From Theobroma cacao (Eukaryota; Streptophyta; Magnoliopsida; Malvales; Malvaceae), in contig NC_030852.1 in NCBI RefSeq assembly GCF_000208745.1, positions 26,094,268 to 26,158,267 of the forward strand: a stretch of DNA of 64,000 nt. The letters run 5' to 3'. Below the pieces are notes generated by a model. It made no database searches, had not been told where the DNA came from, and was given only the letters and a program-made list of their open reading frames with translations. Each line of letters starts with the position of its first letter. Within the stretch, counting starts at the first letter, position 1. The position numbers and the translations under genes are program-made. This document shows positions 23,532 through 36,073 of this stretch, piece after piece.

Positions 23532-26500
23532 TCAAGGGGATATGTCAATGGGATCCAATGGCAGGTGCTCTGGAGTTTGAGAAGAAGCAGAAGGCTCCAA
23601 TCTTCTGAGAAGCAACCGTGCATCAGATGCAGGACAGCCCTGGGTCATCTCTATTGCAATTGGAAGAGAAGACTTCTTGTTTATCTCTATAAGCATCATT
23701 CCCTGGACAAGACATTTTTCCATGTGACGAAGTACCCAGCAAATAAATCACCACAAAGTTACTAATGATTCTCAACGGTTAAAGACCATTTCAGCATTTA
23801 CAAGGAAGCCATGCCTCCTAACTACAGCTTGGAACTTATAAAAGATGACAGCAAGCTCATACTTGATAAATAATAGAAGTGTTTTACCTCAAAATGTGCT
23901 AAAAATGTCTGGAACTGCCTCATAATCTCCTTCATTCCACTAACTATTTGTTTGTCTGAAGAAGAAAGAGCAGCAGTGACCTCTTGTGGAGAATGACCTA
24001 TTCCTTTTTGCACAACCTGGAATTCAGAAATACTAACAGATTAGGTTAACAAATTCCAAGTTCCAACAAGCTCATAGCATTGTCAGTAAAAGGCCATAAG
24101 CCCTAAATGAAAATGAGTTACAAAAAAAAAATATTAAGGACTAATTTGCACATTAGCAGCCGTCCATTAGGCTCCAGCATGCTTTCCTATTTTCTTTGCA
24201 AAATCCATCTTCTGATGCTTTAGCATGAACTTACATTGTGATCAATGAGGATCTCAGAGATGAGGCTGCCATCATCAACATAACACAGTAGCTCATAGGT
24301 TGTCCTTTGCTTATACTGGAAACTCTTTACACCAGTCAAGAAGCACTACAAAATTTTTTGATAATATTAAGAAACATATAACAAAACAAAGAAAAACACG
24401 TCAAAAAAATTACTATTAGATATTACGAATTTCTGTCTCTTGTTAACTCTATGTTGGTAAAACCAACCAAATATTATGATGGAAGGCATTGTCAGCTAAT
24501 CCTTATGCTATCATTTTAAAAAAGCTAGATGAAATTTCAATGCTAAAAAATAAGTCCGCAAAGATTAAACCAATATAAAAAATAGAGAACTATGGATACC
24601 TTAATTTTTCCCTGTACATATGTAGCTTTATCTTTAATAGCAGCCCACTTGGCTGACAAACTAGCTAAGTAGGTAAATGGGACTTCTCGGTCTCCAGACA
24701 GGATGAGAGGATGTTCAACCACATCAGCCATATGGATATGTTCAACATCAGGAGCAGTATCGGGGTTCAAGTTTGACACCTCGTTTTCCCTGCTAATGGG
24801 AACATTATCAATTTGCATCCTCTCAACATCCAAAACAACATCAGATGATGAATTAGGCACGGCATTCACCCCACCAATATGAGCAGTAGGCTTCTCTACA
24901 GTTCTTTGAGTAGTAACAGTGCTAGACAAATCCAAAGTGGCACCTATAGTGTAATAGGCAAAAGAAGAAGTTAAAGAGTCAAAGAAGGAAGTGCCATATG
25001 ATCAATTCATATGCTCTTGAATTTGCAAACTAATCAGTAAAAATATTCATATGCTCTCAAATTTCTGTTATACGAATTGATTAAGTGTAGCACATATTGA
25101 TTATAGACAAATGATGCAACAATAAAGGCAAAACAATTGAGGTCTATCAACTAAAAAAAGTTCAGACCAGTCCAAGCAAAAGAATTCTCTCATTTCATGA
25201 ACAATAAATGTCAAACTCAAGTGAACCACTAAAGGATTGTCCAATTTCTTAGAGTTCATATATTTAACCTACCAGTCATTGTAAAAGAACAGGCAGAAAG
25301 AAAAAAAATCTTGAGGAAACTTAAGAGGGAAAAGATTTTGTTCTTATCCCACTAATTCCCACCTTCATTCTCTGTTCAACAGGACTTCCGACGATTACTA
25401 TACTCAAAATAGGTATTACTCAATATTTTCCCTCAAAATTACATTTATAACAAACATATACAACATGCAACCCCATTTTATGCTACTTGGATACTAATTT
25501 GTTTTATTTCTCTTTGGAAAATCAAACTCCTTGCAATTGGATAAAAAAACAAACAAATAAATAAACAACCTCTTTCATCTGCCTGAAAGGGAGCTGCACT
25601 TTGTGATGTCAAATTGTTAGTGGGCTCAACAGCATTAACACCATTCAGAGGCCATGCAGCAAGAGTTGCTCTAGTTGCTAAAGGAGGAACCACTCCTGTC
25701 TTTGATCTGCACAAGGATAGAGAGAAAAGAGGGTTCAGAACGATGACAGTATCATGAACCAAGATACTTCTTTAGGGTCATAAATCAATTCAAAAGCAGC
25801 AAGACCATTCTAGGTTTCAAAATGTCTTCGGAGCAATCACTCGAAAAGGATGACACTGAACAGTTCTAACCAGTAAATTTTGATATAATTAAAGCCTACA
25901 TCCTTTGCTCTCCTTAAAGGACATTCCAGTGTCACTCAATTTTTTCATCCATGCAAACATTGTGAAATTAAGCAAGCATCACCATTATTACTGTAAAAAA
26001 TCATCTATCCGGCATTTATCCACTTTAGGACATTGCAAACACAGAATTCTGAATTGGAGAGTTGACACTTCTTATTGTTAAACCTTTAGCAGCAAGAACA
26101 TTTTGGCTATGACAACATGACAAACTAAAGCAAAATTACAATGGAGTAAAGAAATGGCAATTCACATGCGCACCTGGGGGGCAGGGGGGCAGGGGGTGAT
26201 ATTGCTTGTCTATAACATTTGGTAATGCACATGAACAGCAATGATAGATACATTCTTGGAATTCAATTATACCTTTTACCCCTAGGTGGCTTGTTTACTT
26301 CATTAACAAGACGCTGTCGTGCCGCTTCTAAGTCCTCAACTACTCCCCCTAGAACTTCTAAACTTTCAGGGACCAGCACAAGAAGCCCACGTCGTATGTG
26401 TATATTACAGATGGCAACCTACAGAGTGAGAGACGTACCCTGTCAACATCAAAGCCTTAGAGACTAATAGACTTCTCTTCCTGGTTGACATGAATAAATC

Positions 26501-27975
26501 ATTGGTCAACCTACAAAAATATATGGGCTAATCCAGGTTTTGTACCAAAACTAAAAGGATAAAGTTGACCTTGTTCGACAAAAGTTCAGCATTTCTGACA
26601 GCAACTGATTGCTAGAAATGGTAAGTAACCCTTTGACTCTATAACTAATTAAATGTGAACAATTAAGGTAGGCCACGATAAACACAACCAGATAATATGT
26701 TGACGAACATATTAGAAATTGGGGTTTTGTGACAAATCATTTACATTTCTATTAAGTATAGGCATTATTTTCTAGACACAAATGATGAGACAGCATAACC
26801 ATCTTCAGATAGCCGTAGAGACAACCTAAATCCAATGCAACACACAATCACCCGCTGAATAGGTGTGAAAAGATATTGGAAAGATCCATACTCGACCATC
26901 AAAAATCATCCACATTGTTCAGCTATAAATGCAGATACTGAAAGGCCAAAAGCCATCAAGATGTCATTGAGTTTAATTTCAAGTTTTGGAATCCAAGGAA
27001 GAACATGCTACTGTTAGTGACCCTTATAAAATGCATTCTCTCTAAACATATTTAGAACGGGGAACTATGCAAACATAATAAAATTAACATTTTAAAAACC
27101 ACTGATTGCACTAGAGAAGAACCTTCAATCCAGCGGGAGCCAAAACTTGGAGATCTTTAATAGGCCTGTATTCCATGCCAAACACACGTTGAACGCCATC
27201 TGTCATGGATAACTTAAGGCACCTCTTGATCCCAGGAGGCGCATCCTGATATCTTCCCTTGAGCGGACAACTAATATTTACTATCTCATCAACCTAAAAA
27301 CATAATAATTGAACATGAGCAAACATTTCCACATCCAAATATTTTGCCTTCAATAATTTTGAATAAAAATAAGAATTCTGCGACAATTAAAATTCATATT
27401 CAAAATTGAGATAAATACAGAGTTAGCCAAATATGGAGGCCAATGGAAATAAAAAAAAAATAGCGAACCTGCAAGACGAAGGGTCCTTTCAGATCAACAA
27501 GGTGCATTGAATCAACATTTTCGGGAAGAATACCGCCTCCGGAATAATTCATATCCGAAAACAAGAATTGTTGAAAGCAAAGCTTCGCTTTTGCAGAAAC
27601 ATCGAGAGTCGAAAACCTAGGGACCGAGCTCTGCAGTCCTTGAACGCAAGAATCCAGCCACTCTCTCCTCAATTTAAGTCCCATTCTTAAAAGAAGGTCT
27701 CCAATGGGAGAGTCAGAGCTCTCCACTGATGTAACCGGAGCAGCCGTTTCGGACGCCTCCGGAGGAGGGGAAGAGGGAGGGGTGAAGCTGTCGTAGACAT
27801 CAACGAATTCGTCGTCGGAGATTGGAAGCGGTTCAGCGGGGTTAGGGTTAGGAAGTGATAGGGTTATGGGTTGGTGAGTGACGGCGGAGCTTTCCAGTGG
27901 AGGTTCGTTATCGAGCTGTTCTTCTTCTTCTTCTTCATCGGAGGAGCAGTGAAGTCTTAGGCGTCTTCTCGGCAT
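23532..27975 (-). CDS. RMI1: RMI1, RecQ-mediated genome instability protein 1
   Basis: Eight coding exons on the minus strand (27469-27975, 27123-27293, 26273-26418, 25570-25706, 24600-24943, 24235-24345, 23888-24016, 23532-23702) join in frame to 571 codons; Arabidopsis RMI1 is 644 aa. The N-terminus is basic then acidic (Ser/Asp/Glu-run), followed by the N-terminal helical region and the OB-fold 1 signature LKLSMTDGVQRVFGMEYRPI in exon 2. The C-terminal part (exons 5-8) matches the second OB fold and ends QGCPASDARLLLRR. RMI1 is the scaffold of the BLM/RECQ4A-TOP3alpha-RMI (dissolvasome) complex that dissolves double Holliday junctions and limits crossovers. The ATG at 27975 (MPRRRLRL) is preferred; an in-frame ATG at 28026 would add 17 residues. 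Exon 3 donor is placed at aag|gtataa because only that keeps phase. Confidence 0.92.
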
Positions 27976-28183
27976 TGATTTTGAGGGTTCTGGGGAATTT
28001 TGGTTTTCCCTCCACTGAAAACACACAGTGCTTGTTGAGGAGCTTTTGGAGGGCGGGAAAGTGCCTTAATTGGGACCCGTCTTAGATTACCGACCCGACT
28101 TCTCTTCCCTAATTGGATTGGGCATGACCAATTTATTGGATTTGGGCCTAGGACTCTAGAAATTGCTGAATTGAGTGCAAATA

Positions 28184-30833
28184 TCTATAACATCTATAAC
28201 ATAACATAATATAGAAGGAAAACCCAAAGGAGCTTCCAAGTTGAACCACGTTGTGACCTTCTTTAGATTATATGTGGCTAAATATTATTTTAAATATTAT
28301 GATTTTTACTTACAAAAGACTTTTGAGGATGACATGTGACATTGTAATTTGTCTCTATATGGAGAGCATTTTGGGGTTTTAGTTTAGAAACTGGTATTAT
28401 TCAGGAATTTGTGTATAAATTAAGAGTAATTTTAATTTTTTTATGTGTAAAGGAAGGGTTCTTGGGTTTTTGATCAAAAGGGAGGGGGCATTTGAAGTAT
28501 TTCCCTCCCATCTAGAAGCTTTTTGTCCTCTTTCTGTCTCTTTGGTTTTATCGTTTGTTTCATACATGTCTTTCGCTCTCCCATTCTTATTTTTCATTCT
28601 CATGTTTCTCTCATCTGTTCTTCTTTTCTTTCTATCCACCTCTTCCTCTCTCATGTTTGGTTTTCTATGGTTTTTTCCTTATTTTCTTTCTCTCTGCCTC
28701 TTTGGTTTGCTTCACTATGGTATTTTGGTTTCTTCTCTTCGATTGTAGCCCTCTTCTGTTCTTTCATCTGTTATTTTCTATTGGTTTGGATTTGTTACAT
28801 TTTTCGGGTTGTGCAGCCATTTTTGCTTCTTCAACCGGTTGAAATTTTCAGACCTTTTGGTTTAGATGTGTTTTTCCTATATTTGTGTTGGTTTCGATTC
28901 TTTGCATTTTTTTGGGTTTTTGTATCTATTTTATGCATTTTTGGTTCTTTAGGTGGTTGAAGTTTTGAGATTATTTAATTTTGGTGCCTTTCTTTAATGT
29001 CACTTTGGTTTTGTCGCCTCTTTCGTTCTTATATTTCTCTGACACTATTTGGTTAGGGTTTTAAGCCTCGTTAATGTTTTACATTTATGGATTTGTCTTT
29101 TTTTTTATATATTTAGTTTTATTACTCATAAATTTTTATTGAATTTCTATTAGCAAGTGTGGGTCAGATTTGGTGCATTTTGGTTGTTGTTATCGGACTT
29201 TGGTGCCTTCTTTAGTAGTGATAAGTTTCAGTATATTCCTATTTTGTCTTTTCATTTCTCAATATTTTCATTCTTTCATAATGATGTAAATGGTTTCATA
29301 TTTTTCTGATTTTTTTCCTCTATTTTTACGTTTATTCTGATTTATAATTATTGATTATGTTAACATTCTTTATGGCATGCAGGTGAACGATTTTACTATA
29401 TGTAGTTTTATGCATTTTTTTATTTGTATATTTTATTTAAGTTTTTTCATTTTATTCTCTTCATGCATGTGTATCTACAAAGTCTTGCTCTTCGCGGTAA
29501 CTTCATAAATGAAATCAAGACTTTGTCATTAAAGCCACCACTTATAGTGTCCGCAAGTACGCATTAATACATTTACTTGATAATTATTTTATTAAATGTT
29601 TAAATTTAAAACTGAGGCAAGATGAATTAATTCGGTTGCGGAATATTCATACTGAAGTATGCATTTTGATATTCATTGGAGTTGGGGGTCACTAAAATGA
29701 AGTTTTGGGTGTGGTAGCTGCAAACGATACTTAAGTTATTTACAAAAATTTTTGTTTTCATTTATTAGTTATTTATTTCAATTAGATAAAAAATTGTCTT
29801 AGTTATAATCAATGTATCACTTTTCTTTGAAATATTTTAACTCTTTTTCTATTTCATGTGTGCTTATAAACATGGGGGGAGAACAAGGGGGGGTTATTGG
29901 AAGGACGACAAATATTGCAATCTCAAGCTATCACCTGGATTTATTTCATTAAGAATTTGTTGAACATTATCTGAAGATGATGGGAAATCGTTGTGATTAA
30001 AGCTAAAGCAGGGGGGATGTGATTCATTTTACACTATTTTACTTCTTTGTTGTCTAATGTTTTTAACACTTGCAGTAAAGTTTGTGAGTAATTAGTGATG
30101 AATTTATTTACTTTTTTATTTCCTTTCTTTTTGTAGTTGGTATTTGTTGATGTAATTCATATTTGAATTTTTTTTTATCGTGATAAATATCATTATTTGT
30201 CTCATTGAGAGATTAAATTTGTTGGTGTGATTTGTTTTTTTTTTTTTTTACAGTTTCATAATATATATGTTATGAACCATAATATTTTTTATATTTTATA
30301 AGATATTGACTAGACCAAGACCATTCTCAATCAAAAGGGGTTGATATTTATTTTGCATTATGGTTGGATCACAGTAATGGAGTTCATGGTGTGAAAAAAA
30401 AAAAGATTAATTATTTTTTTTCTATTTATTGATGCAATAAACTCAATGTTAAGTTTCAAGATTAAATTTTCATACCTTCTTCGTTATGGCAAAGCCAACT
30501 CAGCTTTTGTGCAAGAACTAATAATGTTGTGAAATCAATCACAACCTACAATGATGCAACAATTAGGACAATATTAGAATTTAACATGATTTTACATTAT
30601 CATTAATTTTCTTGCAAAAAAAAAGGCAATGATGATGAAAACTTGATTTTTTATAAATATAATTTTTTTTATTTTTTAGAATAATATTAAGTTTATTATA
30701 ACTTTTTTTTTTACTTTGACTAAAAATTAAATATTAAAACAGTTTGTGTTGCTATTTTTTTTTACAAAATTTTTTACATCAATTGTTTAAAAAATATGCA
30801 TAGACCCGCAGCGAAGTGCTGGGTTCTTTCTAG
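28184..30833 (+). mobile_element. Probable non-autonomous Helitron, about 2.65 kb
   Basis: The 3' end has the Helitron signature. A hairpin (cccgca, loop gcgaag, tgctggg, with one bulge) at about 30805-30823 is followed 6 bp later by CTAG at 30830-30833, with T as the next base. The 5' end fits TC at 28184 (tctataacatctataac) preceded by A, that is, insertion between A and T. A second TC nearby (28193) is an equally possible start. The interior is T-rich, with short T/C-rich open frames of low complexity and G-runs (aaggggggg near 29885, aggggggat near 30010). No Rep/helicase coding is seen, so it would need trans-acting protein. Confidence 0.6.
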
Positions 30834-32868
30834 TATCTAGTTATTCTCCAAGACAAATTCTAAGAAAGTCCTAGCCTAGGACTCCTATGTCCGTTGACTT
30901 AAATGACCTCCCAAACCTAAATTTTAAATTATACAATTAATCCCTATATTATGATAAAGTGATAAATTTAATTTTGTATAATAATTTATAAAATTAAATT
31001 CTTATATTTTTTAAAATTGATAACATCAATTCAATCATTTATATGATATTTTTTCTAATGTGACTTAAATATGATGATTTGTTATTAATGATGTGATTTT
31101 TTTTTTATTTCACAATACTTTTTTCATTACTTTAAATTATGAAATACAAAAATTCAATTTTTTTCTGTCTTACAACACTCTTTCTCTAAATCCTAAAAAC
31201 TTATTTGTATTTTTGATTTGTTTCTTTTCTAATCCTATTTAAAACTATTAGCTTATATTATATAATTTCACATTTGTACTTATAAATTTATATTAGTGCT
31301 TGGTCATGTCATGTCAAAACTATAATTACATTATTTGTGAAATATCATATCATCATTATCATGTCATCGAATTCAATGTCACATCAACAAAAAAATATTA
31401 TGTCAATACAATTAAATATCATATCAACATAAATAATAGAAAAATTTTAACATATTAAACTAATATCGTCAGTTTTAAAAAGTATAAACACTCAATTTTT
31501 TACAAATTATTGCATAAAAACTAAATCCACAGACTAATTGCATAAGTTGACTAAACTTAAAACAATTTCATTTTTTCTTTAATTATTTTAAGACTTATAT
31601 TTGATGTACAGCATATAAATTCTATATGTTATCAATGAATAACAAGTGGACACTTCATTAATGAATAAAATTACAAGTTTTGAGATCCTTGAAAATAAAT
31701 ATTTATAAATTTTAAATAAGTTTAATTAGATTAAACAAAATATGAATATATTACTTTTCAACCATTTATATGATAAATAAAAACCAAAAAAATTTAAAAA
31801 TTTATTCATTGAAAGAATTTCTAGCTTTGGTTTCAAACCAAACCCAGAAAATTCTCCAATCACTCCAATCACCATGAACATAACAAGTAGGAAGAGGCCT
31901 CGCGCCACTGTCGCACCCTCCCCAACATTAATAGTGTTTGGTGACAATGAAATCCTCTTGAATTAACAGTCAACAACTGCAATTGATGTTATAGGCTTTG
32001 TATCCATTAAAACTTTTAACCTATTATATCAATTCTCCATGCCCAAGCAGGCAGCCATTTTATTTTGATTATTAAAAATTTAAAGGGTGACAAGGAGTTG
32101 GAGAGGGCTAAATTATTTCTTACTCTACCTTTAAAAAAGTGAGAAAAGAGTAAAAAAATTTTGAGAATGTAAAATGGCAGTGTCATTGCATAAATACTGT
32201 TAGTATATCAAATACAAACCCTTATTTTTATTATTAATTAAAACTATGTTTTTCATGTTGTATTTGGCAATATCATCCTTTCACATAAGATTGATTCAAA
32301 CTTATTCAAGGGGCGGCTTCATCATACATGCATGAAGCAGAGAGATAATAAGGGGATATTCCCAATGGTAATTAGGAACTCGTCTCAAAATGCTATGAGT
32401 TTTTCTTTTCTGGGGTGGGACTTGGGAGTGGGGGGATGGTGGTCCGAGGGGACCAAATGAAGTCCTATGAACCCAACTGGAACCTGTCCTAATTAAGTAG
32501 TAACATAATTGCAGAAAGTGGCTGGCGCCTGGTGCTCTTTTCAGATGAAATGTTATATAGCAATTGGCAGATGAATCTGGAAATCGAACACCTACACGTG
32601 GAGATAACGTTGCACGTTGCTCAAACCAAACGTTAAGCTTTGATTGGTTGAGCTTTCACTAATCCCGGAGAAGGGGCTAATGCCCCATTTTTGGTAGATG
32701 CGAAAGTAAGCACAGAATACTATAAACATAATGGATTAATGGAATGGGGTTGATCGACTCCCATATAATAGCAATCATCTCTACGCTTGTGCTCTGTCTG
32801 TAATTTTATTGGTTTATGATAAGACCCCCTTCCTTAATGGGGGTATCATTTTGGACTTGTATTCTCCC
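30834..32868. other. Intergenic AT-rich stretch upstream of the Cys-rich peptide gene
   Basis: No gene is supported. Around 30900-31560 is another AT-rich repeat with recurrent catgtcatc-like and atcatatcaac motifs, possibly a distinct decayed MITE. The last ~400 bp is of more normal composition and probably holds the promoter of the next gene. Confidence 0.45.
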
Positions 32869-32876
32869 TATAAATA
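32869..32876 (+). promoter_or_regulatory. TATA box of the Cys-rich peptide gene
   Basis: The octamer TATAAATA lies 94 bp before the ATG at 32963. It also places the transcription start downstream of the in-frame ATG at 32885, which argues for the later ATG. Confidence 0.6.
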
Positions 32877-32962
32877 TGTAGGATATGCTGATTCTGTTGC
32901 AAGCAGCTGAAGTTCAGAAGCTCAAAGGAATAGAAAAGAGGGAGCAAAGTTTTAAGGTTCCA

Positions 32963-33175
32963 ATGGAGGCTAAACCAGTGAAGTTGGTGGCAGCAATGAT
33001 CATGGGGCTCTTGGTTTTGGGTCCAAATCTCGTGGAGGGTGCATTTGGGATCCAGCTCAATCCCTGCACACTCCCTCAGTGCATCGCTGAATGCAAAAAG
33101 GCCCTGCAGGACAAATTCCTCAGTGCCACCTGTGCTTCAGGGTCTCAAGGGAAATTCTGCATCTGCTTAGGTTGA
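32963..33175 (+). CDS. Small secreted Cys-rich peptide (defensin-like), 70 aa
   Basis: A single-exon frame of 70 residues. The N-terminus (residues 1-26) is a typical signal peptide: a basic start, a hydrophobic core (LVAAMIMGLLVLG) and probable cleavage near VEG-A. The mature ~44-residue part has six cysteines spaced C-x4-C-x3-C-x12-C-x8-C-x-C. It ends three residues after the penultimate Cys. This spacing (with a final C-x-C) resembles plant small Cys-rich and defensin-like peptides, which act in the apoplast in defence or reproduction signalling, but it does not match a subfamily I can name. The ATG at 32963 is preferred over 32885 because of the TATA position and signal peptide. Function is unassigned. 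Confidence 0.7.
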   Translation: MEAKPVKLVAAMIMGLLVLGPNLVEGAFGIQLNPCTLPQCIAECKKALQDKFLSATCASGSQGKFCICLG

Positions 33176-35676
33176 CTAACTTAATATCAGATGGGAAACA
33201 TTCACATCTCTCTGCTGCTTAATACTGCTTTCCAATTGTTCTACTATAATATATGTAGCAAAATAGAGGAGAGAACTTCGCAGTACAGTTCATGTACCTG
33301 CACTTCCTTGTGCTTTCTACAAATAGTTATGGAAATGACTTCATAACATTTATGGATTTGGGTGCATGGACACATTCAACATGTTCCCTGCTACAAGTAA
33401 ACCGAAAAAATGTGCCAATCTTTTAAGAGTTGCTGTGAGATAAGGGGTGCATGGGGCAAGCCACCTTTTCTGGTTCCTAATTCCATTGCATATATATGAG
33501 CAAAAAAAAAAGCATAAATAAATAACTCCATTGACTATTACCTTCCTCATGAACTCAAACAGCTACTTTATGAATTATGACTCTGTCTATGGGTGATATA
33601 TACTCTGCATGTAACTCATAAATTGGTAGTTACTTAAATACCCATCATTTTTTTGTTATAAGATTCAGGTTTCAACAAAGTTAGATAAAGTTAAGCTCGG
33701 CGTGGCTAAAATATTGGGCAGCCCCAGCAAAGCTTACCCCGTTGAACTGTAGATCAAAGTCTGATCAGCTGGATCTTGTATAAAGTGTGGAGTACTTTTA
33801 AGTAAGTGAATCTTGTAAAGAATACAGACGTCAGAACAGATGGATTCGTGAACTGAGAGGGAACATTTTTAGCCAAATTTAATTTAATTTGTGAATATTA
33901 TATACAATTTAAGCTTATCTCTGACAAGCTTGGTCAGGTAACAGGGGTACTGGACAGTATTCATAACAGAGCAGCTTCCTCCATTAACTGTTAGAAACGG
34001 ACGTTACATTACTAAAAGGTTTGAAAACATTAGATAAACATATTTACAAACGGAAGGTAAGTAACAGATGCTTGTTCCCCATTTGTTTTTTCTTTTCAGT
34101 TAATTATATATTTGTATACGTGTTTACTTCTTGTTCCATTCTCGGTTGAAAGGAGTGAGTTAAGAAACATCCATGTAAGATGCGATAAGAGGATAGGCTA
34201 ACAAATCCTGTTTGAAAAATAAAAGATTCTGAAAACCCCCCAATCCTCTCAATGTTTGTCTGTTAAAAATGTGACAATAGAATAACAATGAGCCAGACAC
34301 ATTTGAACCCAAAGCAGCCAGTCATGATGCATATTAATGCTGCAGCCAAAATCCAAGCAAACACCAAAAGGCCACCTTAAGCGCAAACAGATAATGCTGT
34401 CCAGAGTTTGAGCACTCAAAAGTCAGCGGGGCAAATCAAACCGCCCATGTGAATGTCAACTCCTGAAAGAGCCACCAATGGTCCCCTCTTTATTCCCAAG
34501 GACGATCAAGTACATCTACTGCTGTGGTCTCCAAAATGGCCGTTCCAAAGTCTTGTGTGAGTTTGCATCTATTAATTTCTCCCCCTCCAATACCTAGACC
34601 AGTCTAGCTACTCTTTTGCTTTGTGAGCTAGCTTCCTATGTGATAGACAATTGGATGATGAATTGCTGATTTTATGGTCGGAAACATGCTTGGTATATGT
34701 TTATTGCTTGTCGCAGCAGCATAAATGTTGTTGCCCAAATTGGTGGTATGCATGCCAAATCTCATAAAGCCAGCAGCAGCAGCATACCTCACCTCCTGCC
34801 CAATGTTATCATCGTGTTATTGCCTCGTCAACTAAATTTTAATTTGTTTTGTGTTAAGCAAAGAAAATGTAAGCAGTGAATTACGATGTTTGACAATCAA
34901 CTGAAACCTCTTCTCAAGATTTAACTAAAAAAGGCCGCAAATATGATATAGATACGAAATAGGATTTGTTGTTGTACTAATTGTTTGGCTTGTATGTATC
35001 ATGTAGATAAGATCCATGTAAAAATCTTTAGAAGCGAAACTTCTCAAGAAAGTTCCAGTTGGTATTATAACTTTTTCCGGAAGGTAACCAGTTTGACGAG
35101 ATTTTTCTTGTTTTCTTCCGAGTTACTCCAAGTCTCTTGTATCCTACCAAATGGAAATAGGCTCCAACATTGATGCTTTGTCCTTAGTACAAGTACTATA
35201 ATGTAGCTTTCGCTGCTTAGATGTTGCCACGTTTTTGTCCCTCAATCACTGTAGTTGCTTTCAGGGTTTATCCTTGAAAGCAAATTGAGTTTATTGGTCT
35301 AAATTTCAGCTGGCTTGTACCTAAATTAACCGATCCAACATTCTCTTTTGCTTTCTACATGGTCTCACCTTAAACATCCTATCCGATTAACAGCCTTATC
35401 CACTTTTAGAAGTGGCATTTAGATAATCTCCAAAGTATTATCCAACCAATCTAACCATCAGCAGTTGCACCTTTCTTTTCAATTCAATAAAAGCAATAAC
35501 TTGGTCTTCATTCACGCTCACCTATTACATTTTTTTACTTTCATAAAAGATAAGTAAAGATTTAATTTGTTAAGTTCAAGTTCATTACTGTTAACCCGTT
35601 GCCACCGTGACCAACGTCAGGCGACGACAGCACATGGCATGTGACAATTGCGATGAATGATGCGACGTAATTCCTC
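33176..35676. other. Intergenic, no gene recognised
   Basis: This stretch is of mixed composition with short non-conserved open frames only. No RNA gene, element boundary or protein family was recognised. Confidence 0.45.
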
Positions 35677-35683
35677 TCATTGT

Positions 35684-35689
35684 CACGTG
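35684..35689. promoter_or_regulatory. G-box (CACGTG) upstream of ACR gene
   Basis: A palindromic CACGTG about 390 bp before the ATG and about 255 bp before the TATA box of the ACR gene. In plants this is a bZIP/bHLH/ABA-response core; function here is inferred only. Confidence 0.4.
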
Positions 35690-35775
35690 GACTGAGCCTT
35701 CCCGCGCACGGTACGGACTCTTATTCGATGAAAAAGGTGGTGGCTGTTTTCATTTCACCCAAAGAATTAGATTGG

Positions 35776-35814
35776 AGGGAGAGAGAGAGAGAGGGCGGGG
35801 GGGGGGGGGGGGGG
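35776..35814 (+). repeat. (GA)n tract followed by an 18-G run
   Basis: A GA-repeat (about 35778-35794) leads into an uninterrupted G-run at 35797-35814, in the promoter of the ACR gene, about 126 bp before its TATA box. Confidence 0.85.
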
Positions 35815-35939
35815 AAGGACTGCTCCTTCTTGATTATCCCAAGAAACGTCTTTAACTGTTACCTTAACCAATCACCAGTTGACACACGCCCTTTGTACAT
35901 TAGCTTCTTCGCAAATTAACCGCCTCCTCTGTTTCGGTT

Positions 35940-35945
35940 TATAAA
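35940..35945 (+). promoter_or_regulatory. TATA box of ACR gene
   Basis: A TATAAA hexamer lies 134 bp before the ATG at 36074, consistent with a ~100-nt 5'UTR. Confidence 0.6.
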
Positions 35946-36073
35946 CGCCTGGCCTGGGAACTACACTCTGTTTTTTCTCACACACTCTCCCTTCCTCCCC
36001 AATGTAATTTATTGCTGTTTCTTCTTTACCCTTTTATTCTTCGTTTTGGAGGTTTTAAGAACACAAAGAGAAA

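Noticed and set aside
28443..28960. Phe/Leu/Ser-rich open frames in three plus-strand phases
   Set aside because: T/C-rich low-complexity sequence within the probable Helitron; hydrophobic products with no family resemblance.
31726..31947. 73-codon frame on the minus strand with a hydrophobic stretch
   Set aside because: No conserved features, AT-rich surroundings and no promoter signal; not called.
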